A DNA stretch of 64,000 nt from JADHMP01 sp964386915 (GTDB taxonomy: Bacteria; Bacteroidota; Bacteroidia; Flavobacteriales; Flavobacteriaceae), in assembly GCA_964386915.1 (NCBI GenBank), contig CAYLUQ010000002.1:62001-126000 (forward strand). The letters run 5' to 3'. The notes below the pieces were generated by a model. That model had not been told where the DNA came from. It did no database searches and saw only the letters and a list, made by a program, of their open reading frames with translations. Made by a program: the position numbers and the translations under genes. Of this stretch, positions 9,187-16,589 are shown one piece after another. Positions within the stretch are counted from its first letter, which is position 1; each line of letters opens with the position of its first letter.

Positions 9187-9232
9187 TGTCAAAATGTCAT
9201 ATATTAGCTCATAAAAAACTGCCAAAATGACA
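9187..9232 (+). promoter_or_regulatory. Two 13-bp enhancer-like repeats upstream of hsp20
   Basis: TGTCAAAATGTCA (9187-9199) and TGCCAAAATGACA (9220-9232) agree at 11 of 13 positions and both fit TGnCAAAATGnCA. They start 33 bp apart, about three helical turns, and lie 46-59 bp upstream of the GG of a sigma-54-type promoter. That arrangement fits binding sites for a sigma-54 activator (inference). Confidence 0.55.
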
Positions 9233-9244
9233 TTTTTTTCTTTT

Positions 9245-9258
9245 GGTACTGCTTTTGC
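9245..9258 (+). promoter_or_regulatory. Sigma-54-type (-24/-12) promoter of hsp20
   Basis: TTGGTACT followed by gctt and TTGCT: the GG (9245-9246) and GC (9257-9258) are exactly 10 nt apart, as sigma-54 RNA polymerase requires, and the flanks fit YTGGYAY-N-TTGCW. The predicted start of transcription is near 9270, about 27 nt before the ATG. No TAnnTTTG box was seen here. Confidence 0.65.
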
Positions 9259-9296
9259 TTTAGGTAGAGCATGTTTAACCTTAAAAAAATTGTAAC

Positions 9297-9719
9297 ATGC
9301 ATTTAGTTAGAAAACAAACCCCTTGGTTTCCCTCGCTTTTAGAAGAACTTTTTGCTTCTGAGTGGAATCCCCAAAACGCAACATTTAGTCAGGTGCCTCC
9401 AGTCAATATTGTAGAAAACGATACTAACTTTCAGGTTTCGCTGGCCGTTCCGGGTAAATCTAAAAAGGATTTTGAAATTGCAGTTGAAGATGGAGTTCTT
9501 AGTATAGCAGCCCAAGAAAAGGAGGAGAAAGTTGTTGAAAAAGGAAAATTTACACGAAAAGAATTTGGCTTTAATGCCTTTAAAAGAAGCTTTACACTTC
9601 CCGAAAGTGTTGACCCTACAAAAATTGACGGTCGTTATGAGCATGGTGTGCTGGAGCTCACTTTGCCAAAATACAAAGAAGCACAGCCCCAACCTAGACA
9701 GTTGATCGCTGTCAAATAA
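9297..9719 (+). CDS. Small heat-shock protein, Hsp20/alpha-crystallin family
   Basis: 140 residues, usual size for bacterial Hsp20. The alpha-crystallin domain spans about residues 37-130: PPVNIVENDTNFQVSLAVPG, then VEDGVLSIAA, FGFNAFKRSFTLPESVD and the closing signature YEHGVLELTLPK. The C-terminal tail holds a short QLIAVK instead of a clear I-x-I anchor. The product should be an ATP-independent holdase that keeps unfolded proteins soluble. The gene is monocistronic, preceded by a sigma-54-type promoter with two upstream repeats and followed by a strong intrinsic terminator. Confidence 0.95.
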   Translation: MHLVRKQTPWFPSLLEELFASEWNPQNATFSQVPPVNIVENDTNFQVSLAVPGKSKKDFEIAVEDGVLSIAAQEKEEKVVEKGKFTRKEFGFNAFKRSFTLPESVDPTKIDGRYEHGVLELTLPKYKEAQPQPRQLIAVK

Positions 9720-9746
9720 CGTAAATCAATTATTTGTTTTTGTTTG

Positions 9747-9775
9747 AATCGGCTCCCAAGGGAGCCGATTTTTTT
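9747..9775 (+). terminator. Intrinsic terminator after hsp20
   Basis: AATCGGCTCCC (9747-9757) pairs with GGGAGCCGATT (9760-9770), followed by a run of T. The effective stem is about 10 bp with a 4-nt loop. Confidence 0.9.
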
Positions 9776-9843
9776 AGGGAGTTACTCTAAATTTATAGAG
9801 TCTAGACTATAATTATGTGTAGTAAAGGAAGAAGATTAATAGA

Positions 9844-11835
9844 TTACTCCATTTGCTCTTGCAGGGCTTTTACTTCGTCTCTAAGGCGTGCTGCTTCAAT
9901 AAAATCCAGCGCTTTGGCGGCCACTTCCATAGCTTTTCGAGCGGTTCTAATTTTCTGTTCAATTTCGGGTTTGGTCAAATAGCGTGTCTCTGCTTCAGCC
10001 GCTTTTCGGGCTTCGAGTTCTAGGGCATAGGTAGCCACAGAATTTTTAGACAAAGCATTGTCCAACGATTTGTTTAGAGCTGTGGGTGTGAGATTATGTT
10101 TTTTGTTGTAAGCCATTTGTTTGTCACGCCGGTAGTTGGTTTCATCTATGGTTTTTTGCATGCTTTGGGTAATCGTATCGGCATACATTATGGCTTTTCC
10201 ATTAATGTTTCGTGCTGCGCGGCCCACTGTTTGGGTCAATGAACGATTGGAACGCAAAAAGCCTTCTTTATCAGCATCTATTATGGCTACTAACGAAACC
10301 TCGGGTAAATCCAATCCCTCTCGCAATAAGTTTACGCCGATCAATACATCAAACAAACCTTTTCGCAAATCTTGCATAATTTCAACCCGTTCCAGCGTAT
10401 CCACATCACTGTGAATGTAGCGGCATCTAATATGAACACGACTAAGATATTTGGTGAGCTCTTCGGCCATTCGTTTGGTGAGAGTGGTGACCAAGGTACG
10501 TTCATCTTTTTCTACTCGTTGGTGAATTTCTTCAATAAGGTCATCTATTTGGTTGGCGCTTGGGCGCACTTCAATAACAGGATCGAGCAAGCCCGTGGGG
10601 CGAATAATTTGTTCAACAATAACCCCTTCTGTTTTTTCCAATTCATAGTCAGCTGGTGTTGCACTCACATAGAGCACTTGGTTTTGAAGGGCTTCAAATT
10701 CTTCAAACTTGAGTGGGCGGTTGTCCATTGCAGCGGGAAGTCTAAAACCATATTCCACCAAATTTTCTTTGCGACTTCTATCCCCGCCATACATGGCGTG
10801 CACCTGCGATATGGTTACATGACTTTCATCTACTATCATCAAATAGTCATTGGGAAAATAATCCAACAAACAAAAAGGGCGGGTGCCAGGGGCTCGGCCG
10901 TCTAAATAGCGAGAATAATTTTCAATGCCCGAACAGTAGCCCAATTCGCGTATCATTTCCAAATCAAATTCAGTTCGCTCTTCTAAACGTTTGGCCTCTA
11001 GAGGCTTGCCAATTTCTTTAAAATAATCCACCTGTTTCACCAAATCGGATTGAATTTGATGAATGGCCTCTTGCATACGATCTGGAGAGGTCACAAAAAT
11101 ATTGGCGGGATAGAGGTTGATTTCCTTAAACGATTCAATAATCCGATTCTCAATCGGATCAAACGATTCGATTAATTCAATTTCATCTCCAAAAAAGTGA
11201 ACTTTATAAGCGATGTCTGCATACCCCGGAAAAATATCAATCACATCGCCATGCACTCTAAAATTACCTCGGGCAAATTCGCCAGTAGTGCGAGCGTAGA
11301 GGCTTTGCACCAGGCGATGTAGCAGTTGGGTGCGCGAAATGACTTGGTCTTGTGCCAAAACAATCACATTGCTCTTAAATTCTTGTGGATTTCCAATGCC
11401 ATACAGACAAGAAACCGATGCCACCACTAACACATCCCGCCGTCCTGAGAGTAGGGAAGAGGTGGTGCTCAGACGTAGTTTTTCAATTTCTTCATTAATA
11501 GAAAGGTCTTTTTCAATATAGGTGCCTGTTACGGGAATATAGGCCTCAGGTTGGTAGTAATCATAATAAGAGACAAAATATTCAACCGCATTATGGGGAA
11601 AAAACTGCTTGAATTCTGAATAGAGCTGAGCAGCCAGGGTTTTGTTATGGGCCAAGACCAAGGTGGGGCGTTCCAGTTTCGCCACGGCATTGGCCATCGT
11701 AAAGGTTTTGCCTGAACCGGTCACCCCCTGTAGGGTTACATAGCGTTCTTGTTGTTCAAAACTCGCCACTATAGCGGCTATGGCCTGTGGTTGATCTCCT
11801 GTTGGTTTAAAATCTGATTCTAGTTGAAAGCCCAT
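9844..11835 (-). CDS. uvrB: UvrABC system protein B (excision nuclease helicase subunit)
   Basis: 663 residues, normal UvrB length. Walker A is GVTGSGKTFTMAN (about 39-51), the beta-hairpin that probes the damaged strand is in VSYYDYYQPEAYIPVTGTY, and the DEAD-like box is VDESH. The helicase C-terminal half contains DVLIGVNLLREGLDLPEVSL and QTVGRAARN, and the last 35 residues form the UVR motif that contacts UvrC. It loads onto damaged DNA with UvrA in nucleotide excision repair. Transcribed alone; a -7 box lies 13 nt before the ATG. Confidence 0.98.
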   Translation of the reverse strand: MGFQLESDFKPTGDQPQAIAAIVASFEQQERYVTLQGVTGSGKTFTMANAVAKLERPTLVLAHNKTLAAQLYSEFKQFFPHNAVEYFVSYYDYYQPEAYIPVTGTYIEKDLSINEEIEKLRLSTTSSLLSGRRDVLVVASVSCLYGIGNPQEFKSNVIVLAQDQVISRTQLLHRLVQSLYARTTGEFARGNFRVHGDVIDIFPGYADIAYKVHFFGDEIELIESFDPIENRIIESFKEINLYPANIFVTSPDRMQEAIHQIQSDLVKQVDYFKEIGKPLEAKRLEERTEFDLEMIRELGYCSGIENYSRYLDGRAPGTRPFCLLDYFPNDYLMIVDESHVTISQVHAMYGGDRSRKENLVEYGFRLPAAMDNRPLKFEEFEALQNQVLYVSATPADYELEKTEGVIVEQIIRPTGLLDPVIEVRPSANQIDDLIEEIHQRVEKDERTLVTTLTKRMAEELTKYLSRVHIRCRYIHSDVDTLERVEIMQDLRKGLFDVLIGVNLLREGLDLPEVSLVAIIDADKEGFLRSNRSLTQTVGRAARNINGKAIMYADTITQSMQKTIDETNYRRDKQMAYNKKHNLTPTALNKSLDNALSKNSVATYALELEARKAAEAETRYLTKPEIEQKIRTARKAMEVAAKALDFIEAARLRDEVKALQEQME

Positions 11836-11848
11836 CTAAATTAAAAAT

Positions 11849-11856
11849 CAAAAGTA
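11849..11856 (-). promoter_or_regulatory. uvrB promoter, -7 box TACTTTTG
   Basis: Perfect TAnnTTTG on the minus strand, 13 nt before the uvrB ATG. No LexA-like palindrome was recognised around it. Confidence 0.6.
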
Positions 11857-11949
11857 AGAATTAATTTAGCTCCCCCTTCCTTAGAACGTTAAACCCGCCA
11901 TAAAAATGGTGATTAAAGGGAAATATAGTATTTTAGAAAAAACTGTGTT

Positions 11950-13014
11950 ATGGCCGAGGAAAAACTTATTTCGAAAAAAAAACCGTTCTATCCTATTTCT
12001 GACGGACTCGAAGAATATTTAAGAATTTATGACCGATGGATTAACACCCCTGTTTTTTACAGTGATCTTTTGCGCTTTTCTGGTTCGGTGGTGGTCTATG
12101 ACCATGAAGATAAAGACACCCTTTGGGTTCGGGTTTACTATGCCGATAGTGAGCGTAAAGAAATTGAACACAGCTTAAAAAAAGTCTACACCCTTTTACA
12201 TTCAGATGGAAATGAAAATGACATTCCTCACCTGAATATTGATGCTATTGACTATTGCACTTTTGGAAATTCAAAGCCATTTCGGATAAAAGTGCGTAAT
12301 ATTTTAAATGATAATTTTACTTATTACTACGTTAAAAGAACTGATGCCTCTAGAGTGTATGGTTTAGAATATGAGCATATGCTTTCCCCTTATAATCTCA
12401 ATTTTTTGGTCAATACCAATTCCTTAATTGAAGAGCATATTTCGGGCATTCCGGGGGATATTTTCATCGGGCAATTTTTGTCCAAATGTTCGGAAGCTGA
12501 AAAGGCTCAAATTGCCAAAGAATATGTAAAATTTAATGAGCGAAGTATGATCCGTTTATTGGGGGATATGCGTTCCTACAACTATGTGGTGGTGCCTACC
12601 CACGATTTTGATCAGGTGGTCTATAAAATCAGAGCTATTGATTTTGATCAACAGTCTTTTGAGGGAAAACTTTCGGTATATCGCCCCCAATTTTTCAAAG
12701 AAAATTTACCCATAATGGACTTGGTTCGCTCCAAGTTGACGCATGATTCAATTACACAATATAAAATTGAAGAGCGTTCAATTGTAGCCCGACGCATCAT
12801 TAGTTTTGAAGACCGATTAATGAAATTAGTGTCCATTATGCAACAGAGTGTGTTGACACGCCCTGAAAATTTAGAGCGCTTAAAAATGGAAATTTATAAG
12901 TTTACACAAGACAGTGCCTTTAAAGAAAGCCAATCTATGGGTGATATTATGAAAGCGTGTTTTGATTTTGTTCGCCGACATTATCAAAAGGAAAATCTAT
13001 ACAACTTGTTCTAA
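11950..13014 (+). CDS. Uncharacterised protein with protein-kinase-like motifs
   Basis: 354 residues; I cannot assign a named family. The order of charged motifs resembles a kinase fold: a strand with a lysine (YYYVKR, K129), a following helix with glutamates (VYGLEYEHM, E140/E142), a hinge-like LIEEHISGIPGD (159-170), then LLGDMRSYNYVV, in which D206 and N211 have the spacing of the catalytic loop HxDxxxxN, and finally RAIDFDQQ (D231/D233) where the metal-binding aspartate would be. There is no signal peptide or membrane segment. The gene stands alone between divergent uvrB and a convergent gene whose stop codon interlocks with its own. A phosphotransferase or pseudokinase is my inference; the ORF itself is secure. 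Confidence 0.85.
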   Translation: MAEEKLISKKKPFYPISDGLEEYLRIYDRWINTPVFYSDLLRFSGSVVVYDHEDKDTLWVRVYYADSERKEIEHSLKKVYTLLHSDGNENDIPHLNIDAIDYCTFGNSKPFRIKVRNILNDNFTYYYVKRTDASRVYGLEYEHMLSPYNLNFLVNTNSLIEEHISGIPGDIFIGQFLSKCSEAEKAQIAKEYVKFNERSMIRLLGDMRSYNYVVVPTHDFDQVVYKIRAIDFDQQSFEGKLSVYRPQFFKENLPIMDLVRSKLTHDSITQYKIEERSIVARRIISFEDRLMKLVSIMQQSVLTRPENLERLKMEIYKFTQDSAFKESQSMGDIMKACFDFVRRHYQKENLYNLF

Positions 13015-13505
13015 TAATAATCGTCGTTATATTCGTCTGAAAAGTCTTCGTTTTCATCCTCTTCTTCGTTGTCAAAATCGAGAACATCATCAACTTCTTC
13101 AAAGCTTTTTTCAGGGGCTTCTTCGGGCACTTCACCTTGCCCAAAGATAAGATTGGGATATTCCAATCCCGGGGCAGGCTCTCCCACCTCCATAAGTTCA
13201 ATAAAAAAGGTCCACAAGTTTAAAAAATCATAGACATAAAGCAGTTTGTGATTGTCGGCATCAAAAAATGAATCTAACGATTTATTGGCTTGGGAAGTTG
13301 ATTGGTCAAGTTCAATCAGCGGCAATTCTTCTCCTTGTTCCCACTCTTCGTTGGTGCGATAAAAAGAGGCCATTTCATTACCCAAAAATCCAAAGGCTTG
13401 AGTGATGCTGAGATGCAAATCGTCTAGTGTAGCACTGGCTTCAATTTCCAAGTCTCTAAACACATCTTGTTCTACATCTAAAATAATTCGAAGACGATAA
13501 ATCAT
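13011..13505 (-). CDS. Plasmid pRiA4b ORF-3-like family protein with acidic tail
   Basis: 164 residues from the ATG at 13505. The frame extends further upstream, but those codons lie inside ctaA. The start MIYRLRIILDVEQDVFRDLEI and the following LDDLHLSITQAFGFLGNEMASF are typical of the PRiA4_ORF3 (IS1096 passenger-like) domain, covering about residues 1-120. The last 45 residues are strongly acidic (FDNEEEDENEDFSDEYNDDYY region). The function of the family is unknown; despite the IS-derived name no transposase is nearby. The start overlaps the ctaA stop as ATGA, so the two are translationally coupled, and the stop interlocks with the convergent gene. Confidence 0.85.
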   Translation of the reverse strand: MIYRLRIILDVEQDVFRDLEIEASATLDDLHLSITQAFGFLGNEMASFYRTNEEWEQGEELPLIELDQSTSQANKSLDSFFDADNHKLLYVYDFLNLWTFFIELMEVGEPAPGLEYPNLIFGQGEVPEEAPEKSFEEVDDVLDFDNEEEDENEDFSDEYNDDYY

Positions 13506-14524
13506 AGGTTGTTCTTGTTTTTTAATACTAATATAAAATAAGTTTGTGCGCCAAAAAGTAAACTGGCAAAAAGAAGATGAAGGGGCTGAGAGGCAAATGG
13601 AAATGCCCAATAATACATTAAAATGCCCGTTACAATTTCAAGTCCAATTAGAAGGAGCATGAGTTGGAGGGCTAGGGGTAGTTTTCTTTTTTTAAAGAAA
13701 ATCATAAATAGATAGGCATGTAGCAAAAACACCAGGATAGAAAAACTGCGGTGTATATAAAATAGCACAGGTGGTTGTTGCAACCAAGCGGCCGCATTAG
13801 CCAAATTCCAAGTGTGCATTTGAATGTCAATATATTGTCTTACTTGGGTGCCTAATGCAAGTTGAATTAGGGTTAAAAAAAGGCCTAACAAGGCTACGTT
13901 TTTAACCGTTTTTGACACTTCATAGGTTGTTTTTTTTCGGGGACTCCAATAGAGTAGCACCACTAAAACGGCCACCAAAAGCAATGCCATGGCCATGTGG
14001 ATCGTAATTTTTAAAGGCAGTAAATTCGAGTCGACTACGGTTTTGCCCAACCATCCTTGAAAGCCTATTCCAACTAGGCTTAACAAAGCTAAAAGAGTAA
14101 TTTTCTTTTGGGTTTTCCAATAGCCTAAACTGCTGATCACAAGCAATAAAATGGCAATTCCAGAAAGGGCTCCTAAAAGACGGTTTATGTATTCAATCCA
14201 AGTGTGATAGGCATTGAATTGGGCGTAGTCGTGTTTGGTATAGGGCTCCCAATGAGAAGGATTGTATTGTTGTGTGGAAACAAAATCAGTTTTGGCTAGA
14301 CGCAAAGATTCTTCTACAATAATGACTTCACCCTCACGATAGTGATGTTGGGGTTTCCAATCCAGTTGTTCGCGTTGCGTTGGGGGAATTAAATAGCCAA
14401 AGCATTTGGGCCAATCGGGGCAGCCCATACCGCTTCCGGTCATGCGTACCACGGCTCCCGCCATTATCACCAAATAGATGATGATTAAACTGGCTACCGT
14501 TAAACTATGGAGTTTGTTTTTCAT
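13502..14524 (-). CDS. ctaA: Heme A synthase (COX15/CtaA family)
   Basis: 340 residues with about eight predicted membrane helices. It converts heme O to heme A for cytochrome aa3 oxidase. The first helix leads into AGAVVRMTGSGMGCPDWPKC, where C35 and C41 form the cysteine pair of the first periplasmic loop. The histidines expected to bind heme are in YHTWIEYINRLLG, IHMAMALLL, YIHRSFSILVF and PLHLLFASLLFG. This long two-repeat form is the type usual in Bacteroidota. It overlaps the upstream cca gene by 20 bp and the downstream gene by 4 bp, within a four-gene operon that begins with tsaC. Confidence 0.94.
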   Translation of the reverse strand: MKNKLHSLTVASLIIIYLVIMAGAVVRMTGSGMGCPDWPKCFGYLIPPTQREQLDWKPQHHYREGEVIIVEESLRLAKTDFVSTQQYNPSHWEPYTKHDYAQFNAYHTWIEYINRLLGALSGIAILLLVISSLGYWKTQKKITLLALLSLVGIGFQGWLGKTVVDSNLLPLKITIHMAMALLLVAVLVVLLYWSPRKKTTYEVSKTVKNVALLGLFLTLIQLALGTQVRQYIDIQMHTWNLANAAAWLQQPPVLFYIHRSFSILVFLLHAYLFMIFFKKRKLPLALQLMLLLIGLEIVTGILMYYWAFPFASQPLHLLFASLLFGAQTYFILVLKNKNNL

Positions 14525-15947
14525 GAGCTTGTAGGCCTAATTTTTTTCCTTCTGTTTTCATTCGTTCCCAGGCTGCTTCATAGGCATTGGGAATTTCTCC
14601 TTCTAAAATGGCCTCTTTGATGGCTTCTTTAATAAGGCCAATTGGTTTTGAAGGGGGCAAATTAAAATAGTCCATAATCATGGCACCACTCACGGGAGGC
14701 TGAAAGTTTCGCACTTTATCTTTGGCTTCCACCTCTTCCATTTTTTGCCGAACAATTTTGAAATTGTTGTGATAGCGTACAAACCGTTTTGGGTTTTTAG
14801 TCGTGATATCGGCCTCGCAAAGTGTCATTAAATCTTCTAGAGAATCTCCGGCATCATAAACCAAACGACGCACAGCGGCATCAGTCACAAATTCTTCTGC
14901 AATTACAATGGGGCGTGAACTCATGTAGACTAGTTTTTGGACAAACTTCATTTTGTCATTCAAAGGCATTTTTAGTCTCTTAAACAACTTAAATACCATT
15001 TTAGATCCTACTAACTCGTGGTTGTGAAAGGTCCACCCCAAGTTGGGGTGAAACTTTTTGGTGGGCGCTTTTCCAATATCGTGCAAAAGCGCTGCCCAAC
15101 GCAACCAAACATTCTCTGTGTTTTGGGCAATATTGTCTACTACTTCTAGGGTATGATAAAAATTATCTTTGTGTTTTTGACCCTCTTTTTCTTCTACACC
15201 TTTTAGGGCCACCAACTCAGGGAGAATGTAGGGCAAGAGTCCGGTTTCTTCTAATAAAGTAAAGCCAACGGAAGGTTTTTCAGCAGCTAAAATTTTATGG
15301 AGTTCTACTACAATTCGTTCCTTTGAAATGATTTCAATACGAGCCGCATTTTTGGTAATGGCGGCTAAAGATTCAGGCACAATGGTAAAACCTAATTGAG
15401 TGGCAAATCGAATAGCTCGGAGCATTCTGAGGGGATCGTCTTGATAAGTAACCTCTGGTTCTTGTGGAGTGCGTAAGCATTTGTTTTCTAAATCACCAAG
15501 CCCGTTAAAGGGATCAAGTAGCGTTCCAAAATTATTTTTATTAAGTCCAACAGCCAACGCATTAATGGTAAAATCTCGCCGCAGTTGATCGTCTTGCAAA
15601 CTACCTTCGCTCACTTCTGGGTTTCGACTGTGGTGCGCATAAGATTCTTTTCGTGCTCCCACAAATTCCAATTGAATAGCATCCCACTGCAACATGGCCG
15701 TGCCATAGGTTTTAAACACTTGAACTTTAGACCCTTTTCCCATTTTTTTATGCAGGGCTTTTGCCAAGGCAATGCCAGAACCTACCACCACGATGTCAAC
15801 ATCTTGATCAACACCTCTTTTTAAAAACTGATCGCGTACAAAGCCACCTACCACATAGGTCTCCAAACCTTCCTCGTCGGCTACTTCTTGCAATTGCCGA
15901 AATAAAGGCGTGTCTAAATGGGTAGTAAAATCAATGCTTTGTTTCAC
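14505..15947 (-). CDS. cca: CCA tRNA nucleotidyltransferase / poly(A) polymerase family with HD domain
   Basis: 480 residues, starting at a GTG whose GTGA overlaps the tsaC stop. Nucleotidyltransferase motifs are YVVGGFVRDQFL and QDVDIVVVG (the two catalytic aspartates), then RRDFTINALAV and DPFNGLGDLENKCLRTP and the template motif DPLRMLRAIRFATQLGF. An HD domain follows (RWAALLHDIGKAPTK), as in class II bacterial enzymes that also have 2',3'-phosphohydrolase activity. It adds or repairs the 3' CCA of tRNAs. This fits the two tRNA-Pro genes in the window, which do not encode CCA. Confidence 0.95.
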   Translation of the reverse strand: MKQSIDFTTHLDTPLFRQLQEVADEEGLETYVVGGFVRDQFLKRGVDQDVDIVVVGSGIALAKALHKKMGKGSKVQVFKTYGTAMLQWDAIQLEFVGARKESYAHHSRNPEVSEGSLQDDQLRRDFTINALAVGLNKNNFGTLLDPFNGLGDLENKCLRTPQEPEVTYQDDPLRMLRAIRFATQLGFTIVPESLAAITKNAARIEIISKERIVVELHKILAAEKPSVGFTLLEETGLLPYILPELVALKGVEEKEGQKHKDNFYHTLEVVDNIAQNTENVWLRWAALLHDIGKAPTKKFHPNLGWTFHNHELVGSKMVFKLFKRLKMPLNDKMKFVQKLVYMSSRPIVIAEEFVTDAAVRRLVYDAGDSLEDLMTLCEADITTKNPKRFVRYHNNFKIVRQKMEEVEAKDKVRNFQPPVSGAMIMDYFNLPPSKPIGLIKEAIKEAILEGEIPNAYEAAWERMKTEGKKLGLQAHEKQTP

Positions 15948-16495
15948 GGGCGAAGTATGGTTAGAGAACCGTTTGGCTCAACTTTAATAATACGGGAAGG
16001 TTTTCCACTTTCTTTTTCTTGATCCAAAGGTACAATATAGTCTACCCCCTCCAAAATTTCTGGAGCAATCTCGGCAAAATTACTCGGGGTGGGAAAGCCG
16101 CTAATATTGGCAGAGGTGGAGATGATGGCTTTTCCAAATTTTTGGAGCACCTCTTCTAAAAAAGGATGTTTTGGAATACGCAAGGCAACCGTTTGCTCGG
16201 CACTGAGCATGTTGGGTGCTAAGCCCTTTGGATTTGAATAAATAACCGTGGTGGGACGATCGCCAGTGAGATAGGGCTCTACTTCAGGGGGAATGGGAAA
16301 AACATAGTTTTCAAGTTGTTTTTTGGAGCCTACTAAGCCAATGAGTGCTTTGGCATCGGCTCTTTTTTTAAGGGTATAGATGCGCTGCACCACTTCTGGG
16401 CGAGTGGCATCGCCTCCAATGCCCCAAACGGTATCCGTAGCATATGCGATTATTTTGCCTTGTCTTAAATAGGAAAGTGTCTCTTCAACAATCAT
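15944..16495 (-). CDS. tsaC: L-threonylcarbamoyladenylate synthase (Sua5/YciO/YrdC family)
   Basis: 183 residues, a lone YrdC domain without the C-terminal Sua5 extension. Recognisable segments are AYATDTVWGIGGDA, YTLKKRADAKALIGLVGS, PTTVIYSN, ALRIPKHPFL and ISTSANISGFPTP. It makes threonylcarbamoyl-AMP from threonine, bicarbonate and ATP, the first step of t6A37 modification of ANN-decoding tRNAs. First gene of the tsaC-cca-ctaA-pRiA4-like operon, so two tRNA maturation genes lead the transcript. A perfect -7 box ends only 4 nt before the ATG, predicting a leaderless mRNA. Confidence 0.94.
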   Translation of the reverse strand: MIVEETLSYLRQGKIIAYATDTVWGIGGDATRPEVVQRIYTLKKRADAKALIGLVGSKKQLENYVFPIPPEVEPYLTGDRPTTVIYSNPKGLAPNMLSAEQTVALRIPKHPFLEEVLQKFGKAIISTSANISGFPTPSNFAEIAPEILEGVDYIVPLDQEKESGKPSRIIKVEPNGSLTILRP

Positions 16496-16499
16496 GAAG

Positions 16500-16507
16500 C
16501 AAAAATA
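16500..16507 (-). promoter_or_regulatory. tsaC operon promoter, -7 box TATTTTTG
   Basis: Perfect TAnnTTTG on the minus strand with only 4 nt (cttc) between its G and the tsaC ATG. Confidence 0.65.
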
Positions 16508-16577
16508 GCGTAAAGCCCCTAGAATATGAAAGCTCTTTGAGCTTATTCATTCCCCTATTTTTTGCCAAAAAGAAGTC

Positions 16578-16585
16578 TATCTTTG
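16578..16585 (+). promoter_or_regulatory. GT2 gene promoter, -7 box TATCTTTG
   Basis: Perfect TAnnTTTG with 4 nt between its G and the ATG at 16590. Transcription should start at or within a base or two of the start codon. Confidence 0.65.
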
Positions 16586-16589
16586 TGCT

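Noticed and set aside
13011..13505. Mobile element signalled by a pRiA4/IS1096-related protein
   Set aside because: There is no transposase, no terminal inverted repeat and no target duplication; the gene is tightly built into the tsaC-ctaA operon.
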